A stretch of 64,000 bases of DNA from Paulownia fortunei (lineage: Eukaryota; Streptophyta; Magnoliopsida; Lamiales; Paulowniaceae), in assembly GCA_019321725.1 (NCBI GenBank), contig CM033107.1:13197445-13261444 (forward strand). The letters are read 5' to 3'. Position numbers and translations under genes: made by a program. The notes beneath the pieces are model-generated. The model did no database searches. It was not told the origin of the DNA and was given only the letters and a program-made list of their open reading frames with translations. How positions within the stretch are numbered: the stretch's first letter is position 1; every line of letters begins with the position of its first letter. Shown here in pieces: positions 56,894 to 64,000 of this stretch.

Positions 56894-58642
56894 TAATAAG
56901 TGCATATTTTGATATATTTTTGTATTAAATTCTTTATACTTTCCTTGTTTTATTCTTGTTAATATTAAATTTTTATATATGTTTTATGTTAGGGAACAAA
57001 AAGAGATCAAAAAAAGCCAAATGAAATCAAAGAAGACAACACGTTTCGTGAGCAAGTTGGGAGATAATATTTTATTGGATCAAAGAAGCATCACAATTAG
57101 AAGAAAATGATCATTTTTTCTTAAGTCCATTATATGTAGATTAAAATATATGCAAGAAATTACTTGGACTTTGTAAGTGAATGTTGGGCTTGAATTAAAT
57201 TCAAAATAAGCTTGTTTTTAAACTTGGGCAGTTTTTGTATTTTTGGCATAACTCCATTTTTAAAAGCCCTGTGAACCTAAATATTACTTTATTTGAAAGC
57301 CAAGAGATATAAATACAACTTTGTTGTTGGAAGCTCATCCCAATTCTAAATGGGTGTATTGGAAGGATTCTATCTATGCTAACACATTTCCTTAAATGAC
57401 GCATAACTTTCTCCCTAATGGTTGAAATTAGGTGATTCAAGTTGGAAAATGAAGCTAACAAACAAAATACACAGCTTTCATATTGATCACTTTTTCAACA
57501 TCAGCTGATTTCATGGAGATAAATGTGTGATGAAATTCGGATTTGAATAGAACATGTGAATTTAGAGCATATTTGAAGTAAATTTGTAGTGCATTTGGAG
57601 TGAATTTAGAGATGCCAATTTCGGTGCTCTTCTACTATAATTAAAGGATTTTGGATGGCATTCAAGACACACAAAAATCCTTAGAGGGGAAAAGAAAGTT
57701 TTATTGTTGTATTTCTTTAGGCTAAGTTTTCTAATAGTAATGTAAGTTTTCTAGTTGTAATAGAAATGTATTCTCTAGTTTTTCTTCTATTTTTGGTCTT
57801 TTCTACTTTCATGATGTCTTTCTAAATTTCATTTAGTTGAGGAGAAAGGGTGAACTTCTTGATGGATGAAGAGGAATAGTTATAAAGGTACATAATGTTC
57901 AGGTGTATTGCATTATTAATTTAATTTTTGATTGAAACCCTCCCTATTTTGTGGTGATTCTTGATTTATGTATCACCAATAATACAACAAATACTTGGGT
58001 TAATTTAGCTTATTGTACAGTAAGACAAAGGTGAAACCTCAATTTGTTGTAGACAAAGGTGTGCATAAATAGTTAATCCCATAATTAAATATTAGTGTTA
58101 AAACCTTTATTATTTAGTGGTGATTCTTAATTTTTGTTTCACCAATGGAACAACAAATACTTGGGTTTATTGCACAGTTCTACTCTACCGACTGTTAATA
58201 TAAAACCTTGATTTGTTGTAGACAAATGTCTTCACAAAAACTTGATCCCATAAAAAAGTATTGGTGTTAAGAGATAATTTGCAAATAGTAAAATAATATT
58301 ATGATTACCTTAATGCATGAACTATTTTATAACATCTTCTCATTAGAACTTTCATTATGTATGGATTCCAGTAGTGGCATTTAAAAGAGGTAAAAATAAT
58401 AAATAATTATTTATCTATCCAAAACTCAAGAGTGGATCACTAATTCTTGGTACTTTTATTACTTTGATTTCTTAGTTATAACACAAATTTTTCTTTATAT
58501 TCTAAACAACAAAAAACCCATATTTTAAGAAATATAATCCTGAAAGTTTCAAACAACTTCCCCATGGATCAACCTCGAAGTCCCGAGAGATTTATTACCT
58601 GACACAACAAGCACTTGGGTTTGCAACCTTAAAGTTGTAGCA
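56894..58642 (+). repeat. Gypsy-B 3' LTR
   Basis: Starts TAATAAGTGCATATTTTG (TG decayed to TA) and ends CTTAAAGTTGTAGCA. It is 1749 bp and differs markedly from the other three LTRs at 57000-57650. That segment carries different sequence with only islands of match and no clear TATAAATA, so this LTR may come from a different subfamily or have been recombined. From 57700 on it matches well, with a partial internal duplication at about 57955-58200. Confidence 0.75.
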
Positions 58643-59075
58643 ATGGCTAATGTAACAACTTTTGCTCCATTCCCAAACCTTATGATCCACTCTCCCCTAC
58701 TCAGCTCCCTGTTTCTTGTCATCACTTGTTTCAAGTGTCACGGCTTACCGTAGTAATATCACTTGTTGTTTGCTTTAGAACTTTTCTTAACCTGACCAGT
58801 TGCATTCAAGTCCTTGGCTTTCTTGAAAAACCCTTTTTCTTACTCTTTTTTTGACTTTTTAGTCTTAAACTAGGATGAAGAGCCTATGAGTAAGATAGGT
58901 TTTTCTTTCTTCATGGTGGATTCAGCCGTCTTCAACTTGTTTGCTAGCTGAGCAAAGCTAGTCTCCATCTTAATCATGTTGAAGCTCACCACAAAGGAGT
59001 CGAACAAAGGTGGCAAAGACTACAGGACGAGGTCCACATAGTGTTCATGGTCATGAACTGAAGAGTCTTCCATCA
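58643..59075 (-). pseudogene. gag: Copia-4 gag fragment
   Basis: The minus strand has a zinc-knuckle remnant YYYGKP near 58755, the Lys/Ser-rich linker KKSKK and a LANKLKTAESTMKKEK-like stretch near 58950-58910. It then goes directly from SSVHDH (about 59060) into leader sequence. The N-terminal half of gag is therefore deleted. The TACTAC codons at the second knuckle Cys are as in copia-1. Confidence 0.65.
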
Positions 59076-60215
59076 TATGGCTAAGGGTGGCAGCATTTCA
59101 CATGCCAACTAATTTTGAAAAAAGGCTTTGATGATTCAGACTGGCATAATATTTTCTATTTATGATTGATATAGAATTTACATAAAAATTCTTTAAACTT
59201 AGAACATTTTTAAGTGAGGATTCCATTTTACCAAGACCTTATCATTTTATTTAGTTGTTTATTTAATGTGGACTATTTCTAAAATTACAAGTACAATCAT
59301 AGCAAAGCATTAAATAAACCTAGCATGCATCCACCATATATACATAATGGCCTTTATCCTATGTGATCCACTTGGCCAAGGTGGATCAATGGTCAATTTT
59401 AAGGTAATAATTAAAATGATAATAAATTCTATCTATCACATGAATGTACCACCCATATTTTTGTGGGTCTTGAATCCATGCTTTTCTCCATCTTGCTTTT
59501 TGTTCTTGTCCATCAAAAACAAAAGAAGACCTCACTATCCTAAGTCTACTCTCATTATAATTGTTTATCCTAACAAAAAACCTTGAAATTTCTTCTAATG
59601 GGACGTACACTGGAGGGAGAAAATTTTTTACATTCAAAGCCAAAAAATAGAGAAAAGACGAGACTCATAGGCCTCATTTTAATCAAAAACTCAAAAGTAA
59701 TAAAACCATCATATAGAATTTAAACGGGCTAGGCCCCATGGTGATCCAATCCATACATGTCAAAATTCAATCATCACATGATACAAATTTAAAGCATGTA
59801 AAATTACCCATTATTTTAAAATTAACATTTTTTCTAGTTTGGGAATTAATTCATAATTTTTAACCGAAAATCATTTTTTAAATTTTAAAACTTAAAAATT
59901 AATTTTAAAAATCTAAAAATCGTATTTTTGGCACGTGACATGAAATAGGCAGCTAACAATCTACTACCTAACCAGGCACTTTTCCCAATTGGCACCCAAG
60001 CACCGTACCCTCTATCCTCTGCGACACCGCGGCGTAGCGATGTGAGTTTCCAAATTTTATTTTTGATTTTGTGTCATAAAAATTAAAACATTTTGAAATC
60101 ATGCAAAAAAATCCAGAATTTCAATTCCCAAACAAAATAATATAATTAAACATAATTTTCATCATATGAAAATTCAGGCATGTTCTCGCAAAAATAATCA
60201 AAACACCTTAACCGA
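59076..60215 (-). other. Copia-4 leader
   Basis: Matches the copia-1 leader from GGCAGCATTTCACATGCCAA onward. A GC-rich block lies at about 59985-60050 (CTGCGACACCGCGGCGTAGC). No gene is seen; small frames at 59347-59643 are not conserved in the other leaders. Confidence 0.6.
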
Positions 60216-60229
60216 GGCTATGATACCAC
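60216..60229 (-). other. PBS of copia-4
   Basis: The minus strand reads AGTGGTATCATAGCC after the LTR, an initiator-Met type site with one change. Confidence 0.8.
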
Positions 60230-61420
60230 TGTTAGGTTCACAAAAACTTGGGATAACATGCGCAACGAAAATCTATTTTTTTTTCAATTATTGAAATAAA
60301 AGAATACATCACATGTATAAACAGCTAATTCTGGACTCAATGCAATTTTTTTTTACATTTTTAATTATTTGCTTAATTAAGTTAAATGAATAAGTTTCAC
60401 AAAATGTACCTTTCAAGCAATCTGGTTGTAATATGGTGTGAAGGAATTCAAATTCCTTAAGCTCAATCCCAAAAAAAATCACCAAGAACTCCAATTGTAG
60501 CTCCTCCAATGGTATCTATAACTCGAGCAAATCCACCAATAATAAATTCTTACTAGTGAATTTAATCTCCTTATTTCTAATATAATTTAGGAGTGTAGGA
60601 CAATTCTTAAATCAACAAGTGATAGAAGAATTGTACTTTTATCAAAAAGGGATGGAACCTTTTTGATGTAAATGCTTTTCGTGTAGAAGAAAGATGAAGA
60701 AAAAAAAGAGATGGAGAAGAAAGAGGACAACCAAAAATTTGAGTGCAAGACTTGTTAAATTTTCGGCCCCCTTGTGTATTTATATACACAAGGAGGTCTT
60801 GATCTAATCCCATTTGGTCTTCAACTCTTTCCTTTCTTATCCTCATTCCTTTCCTAATCCAATTAAGAAACTTTCTCTTTTCTTATCTCTTGCTTCTCTC
60901 TTTCTTTCAAAGACAAAAACTTTTCCATCTTTTATTAGGAGTCTTTAATTCTTGTAATTAAAACTCTTAATAGGCCTATAACCCCATATACTTGGACTAT
61001 AATTTATTATTAAAGTTTATTTAATTGATCTCCATTATTTAATAAAGTCAAATTTAATTAATTAATCAAATCAATTAATTAATTCCGTAAAAGGCCACCT
61101 AATTAAATTAGGTCGAATTAAAATAATCTTATTATTTTAATTAGTTAATTTATTTTAACTCCTTTAAATTAATTTAATTGTAGCTAATTAATTGATCCAA
61201 TCAATTAAAATCACTCCCATGAGCCACTAATCTTTATTAGGTACAAGTAAATAATTTTAAGATTTAATTGAATGAATTAATTTAATGCCTTAAATTAATT
61301 CTAGTCAAGTTTAGTTAATCAACATTAACTAACTTAATCCAACACCTTGGATCAAAAATAGATTACAAATTATCGATTTGGGTAAGATGACCCATTAGGT
61401 TCACAATTAAGCTAGCAGTG
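60230..61420 (-). repeat. Copia-4 5' LTR, inner part
   Basis: Starts TGTTAGGTTCACAAAAAC and aligns with copia-1 LTRs to GCTAGCAGTG, where copia-5 begins. It contains a perfect palindrome overlapping the TATA box at 60770-60793. Confidence 0.82.
60770..60793. promoter_or_regulatory. Palindromic TATA element of the copia-4 LTR
   Basis: CCTTGTGTAT and ATACACAAGG are perfect 10-bp arms around TTAT. The minus strand reads GTGTATATAAATACACA, a TATA box in the palindrome centre. Copia-2 has CCACCTTGTAT/ATACAAGGTGG at the same place, a different sequence that keeps the pairing. Confidence 0.65.
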
Positions 61421-62837
61421 TGTTAGAGTAGTGTCCGTCGAGTCAATAGCAATGGATTTTTATACTCTTGTAAAAATAGTCTTATTCATAATATTTTAAT
61501 AAATAAAAGGAATTTCTTTATCTTTAATTATTTTTATCAATTAGATAAAGTCCCTCAATCATTTTTAGCTACAGAGCATGGTCACACATATAATAGTGAT
61601 CATGGAATATGACTCTATGACTTGATCATAAACATGTTCCGAGTCAGGGGTTTATTGAGATGGAATATCAATAAGCCTGATAGACTCGCACACACGATGC
61701 ATACTCGAAAGGAGAATGTCTCATTGCATAGACATTGGCGTAGGGACACTAGTGCATGTGTGTGGGTGCTTGTTAGGGAACAAGTATACTAATTCTCAAT
61801 TGGAAAGCATTGTTTGTCAATTGGATTAAGTTGATTAATGGAGATTAATGAATTTGAGTTAGAATTAATTTAAATAGTTAAATGAATTCATTCAAATAAA
61901 TAATATGATTATTTATTTAAACATAATAATGATTAGGGGCCCCTGAGAGTGAATTAATTAATTGATAGAGATCAATTATGTTAGCTTGGCTTAAAATTAA
62001 TTTAAGGAGTTAAATTAATTTAATCAATTAAAATAATAGAATTATTTTAGAGGCCCATTTGAATTTTTTAATTTCTAGAATTAAAGAGTCCTAATAAATA
62101 TGAAAAGAATTTGTCTTGAAATGAAAAAAAAATAGAAGAAAAAGAGGAGAGGAGGCCGAAAATTCTAGCTCTCTTGCTTGTAGTTTTAATTTTATGAGCA
62201 GTAGTGAGAAAAATAGCTTGAAGGTTGCATGGGATGCAATTGCTAATGTGTTAACTACCTTTTTGTTCGATCATATGGGCTTATAAAATTGAGGTGTATG
62301 ATAAGACTGATTGGACTTCAAGCCCACTAGGAAATATAATTTTCCGAATATCCATCATGAGGTGATAGGATTCGAAAAAAATAGTGGGAGACATATAATT
62401 AAAGACCTTATTATAAATGATTAAACTGTTGAATGTATGCTTATTTTTTGCCTTGTGTTTTATAGATATCTGATTTACATTGTGGCTATAAATCCACTTG
62501 CATCAATTCTTGACTCCAACAAACTCACTAGTCCTAACTATGTTGACTGGTTATGGAACCTTCGGATAGTTCTCCAATCTGAAAAGAGGGTTTATGTCCT
62601 CGACATAGCACCACTAGCTCAGCTAGAGAGGGCCACAGAGGAAGAGCAACAAAATATCATCAACATGTTGAGGATGATCTGTAAGCTCGATGCTATATAA
62701 TAGCATATATGTTAAACGAGCTACAAAGATAGCATGAGGGTATAACACATGCTGCCAATATCCACCTTCATCTGAAGGAATTGTATGGTGAACATACAAG
62801 GCAAGCTAGATACCAAGTATCTAGGGAGCTCTTTCAA
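61421..62837 (+). mobile_element. Copia-5: rearranged copia fragment
   Basis: A plus-strand copia LTR starts TGTTAGAGTAGTGTCCGTCG at 61421 inside the copia-4 LTR. It runs to about 62127 with an internal deletion near 61820. A 60-bp LTR piece in opposite orientation follows (62128-62187), then plus-strand leader (62188-62480) and gag start (62481-62837). The copia-4 LTR resumes after it. No pol and no second LTR are seen. Confidence 0.65.
62481..62837 (+). pseudogene. gag: Copia-5 gag N-terminal fragment
   Basis: Reads AINPLASILDSNKLTSPNYV, DWLWNLRIVLQSEKRVYVLD, IAPLAQLERATEEEQQ, then after stops EL*R*HEG, HLHLKELYGEHTRQARYQVS and RELFQ. The Met-Ala-Lys start is replaced by VAI (GTGGCTATA for ATGGCTAAA at about 62480), so even the start codon is lost. 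The open frame from 62437 begins in leader. Confidence 0.8.
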
Positions 62838-62905
62838 TTAAGTTTAGGGTATAGATTATTAGGCGAAACCTTATTATGTCTTAATAACTGTGATCCATTT
62901 CAACT
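62838..62905 (-). repeat. Copia-4 LTR, outer fragment
   Basis: TTAAGTTTAGGGTATAGATT and TCTTAATAACTGTGATCCAT match the copia LTR region at about 4873-4945 of copia-1. It is the continuation of 60230-61420 after copia-5, with a deletion of about 200 bp. Confidence 0.6.
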
Positions 62906-64000
62906 TGATAAGTTCATATTTTGACATATTTCTAACACTCTCAAAAATGCAAATTTGGATGTTTTATCTTATAATTGATGGAATTATGTCTTATCTTGTG
63001 ATATTTGTTGCATAGGTTCAAGAATTAAGGAAATAGAGTTGAATGAAAGAAAAAATGTGTTAGACAATCAGCAGTGCACATAAATTTCCTGATGTGGCAT
63101 TTGTTATATGTTTAGCATAACTTTCCCTACATATATGGTATTGAATAGATTCAAGTGGATAGAGAACATAAACTGATAGGGCTATAATTCTTATGAAAGC
63201 ACCAATAGATAATTCTTCCTATAAAGAGGTCAAAAATTGATTGAAAGAGGCTAAACAATGTAATCAAGACCAGTTGGGCACCACGACACCAAAAGGCCAC
63301 GCCATAGCTCTAGTTGAGGAAAATGTTTCGTGTTGTGACATGGGAAACAGGCATCGTAGCCCCAAAGGGGAAATTTAGGCAATGAGATGAAGGTTGTTTC
63401 GCACCGCGATACCAAGGAATGGCTCCACGGCGCTTGAGGAATATAGAATGTAGCACCGCGACAACACAAAGGTCATGCTGTAGCGCGAGAAGCATAAAAT
63501 AAATAGTAGTCAAGAGCATTTTACACTCTGTGACACAAATGAGAGATACACATAATTTTTGGGGCAACACACATTAGACATTAGACATAATATATCACCC
63601 ACACACACTTTTCTCTCCATTAAATTACTTATTCTCTCATATAACTCAATACACTACAACAAGAGCACACACCCCCATTACCATTGAGTTTAGGATTTAA
63701 AGACAAGAAGAAGAGGAGTTTCATTAGGCATTGAAGATTTTAAGGAAGAAGTGAGAGACCACTTAGTGGTTGTAATCTTCTACTTTAATTTCTTCTTTTA
63801 TTTTGCTTAGTTTTGAGAAATTTGTAAGAATCATGATGTTGAAAAATAATTGGTACTTGCTTAATTTCAATATGAACTAAACCATTTTTGTCAAGGCTTG
63901 GAAATCCATCTTAATGGAGATATGAGTTGATGCTTATATTGTGATTGAAATGTTGTTTTTATTGTGATGAGCGTATACTATGCCTTTAATGCTTCTTGAG
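62906..64000 (+). repeat. Start of another LTR (element D), cut by window end
   Basis: TGATAAGTTCATATTTTGAC begins here inside copia-4 LTR sequence. The start resembles gypsy-A/B LTRs (TGATAAGTGCATATTTTGAC), but the rest is different. A region at 63265-63490 has repeated CACCGCGACACCA-like GC-rich strings, partly palindromic. No coding sequence is reached, so family assignment (gypsy likely) and LTR end are unknown. Two overlapping minus-strand frames at 63251-63570 come from the GC-rich repeats. Confidence 0.55.

Larger units (their letters stand above)
41963..58642 (+). mobile_element. Gypsy-B: second LOG-carrying element, interrupted by copia-3
   Basis: A plus-strand element of the same family as gypsy-A, with a truncated 5' LTR (41963-43297) joined directly to the RNase H region. 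Integrase, the Cys-rich region, LOG (split by copia-3 at 46107-54879), 3' non-coding DNA, PPT and a 3' LTR (56894-58642) follow. Gag, protease and RT are missing. Left flank is copia-2 LTR and right flank is copia-4 gag, with no target duplication, so it may be a recombinant of two insertions. Confidence 0.8.
58643..62905 (-). mobile_element. Copia-4: partial LTR retrotransposon
   Basis: A minus-strand copia element with only gag, leader, PBS and 5' LTR here. Gypsy-B's end removed or separated everything downstream of gag. Its LTR is 60230-61420, interrupted by copia-5 (61421-62837), and resumes at 62838-62905 with about 200 bp missing. It is then cut by a further element at 62906. Confidence 0.7.

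Overview
This window looks like a stretch of an AT-rich flowering-plant genome (probably a eudicot; I cannot name the species) made almost entirely of nested, decayed LTR retrotransposons. The evidence is plant-type Ty1/copia and Ty3/gypsy protein fragments (gag, protease, integrase, reverse transcriptase, RNase H), long LTRs, primer binding sites matching initiator-Met tRNA (copia) or Asp tRNA (gypsy), and polypurine tracts beside LTRs. Every coding region carries stops or frameshifts. I found no intact host gene, no rRNA or tRNA gene and no CRISPR array.

Layout. 1-3478: a roughly 2-kb sequence in tandem, each copy ending in a degenerate 30-33 bp minisatellite. 3479-20465: copia-1 (minus strand) inserted in that minisatellite, and itself split by gypsy-C (9095-16352, plus strand), which carries only gag and protease. 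20466-24113: the minisatellite resumes, broken by a 2.1-kb AT-rich insertion of unknown kind. 24114-41962: copia-2 (minus), split by gypsy-A (27046-38840, minus). Copia-2's 5' LTR is cut at 41963 by gypsy-B (41963-58642, plus), which is in turn split by copia-3 (46107-54879, minus). 58643-62905: copia-4 (minus), whose LTR is interrupted by a rearranged copia-5 fragment (61421-62837, plus). 62906-64000: start of the LTR of one more element.

Main discovery. Gypsy-A and gypsy-B belong to one family that carries two extra coding regions downstream of pol. One is a small cysteine-rich protein I do not recognise. The other is a near full-length, apparently intronless copy of a plant LOG-type gene (cytokinin riboside 5'-monophosphate phosphoribohydrolase family). 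It includes the N-terminal ICVFC strand, the GGN.GLMG loop, a PGGFG motif in the gypsy-B copy, and a long C-terminus. Because it occupies the same place in two separately decayed copies, it was very probably a stable part of the element, that is, a captured host hormone gene. Copia-3 later inserted inside the LOG reading frame of gypsy-B with a 5-bp target duplication.

Other structure: a palindrome overlapping the TATA box in several copia LTRs, GC-rich hypervariable blocks in AT-rich copia leaders, an in-frame gag-integrase fusion made by deletion in copia-3, and signs that gypsy-B is a recombinant of two insertions. Boundaries given to the base rest on TG...CA ends, PBS and PPT position and target duplications. 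Boundaries of decayed domains are approximate.
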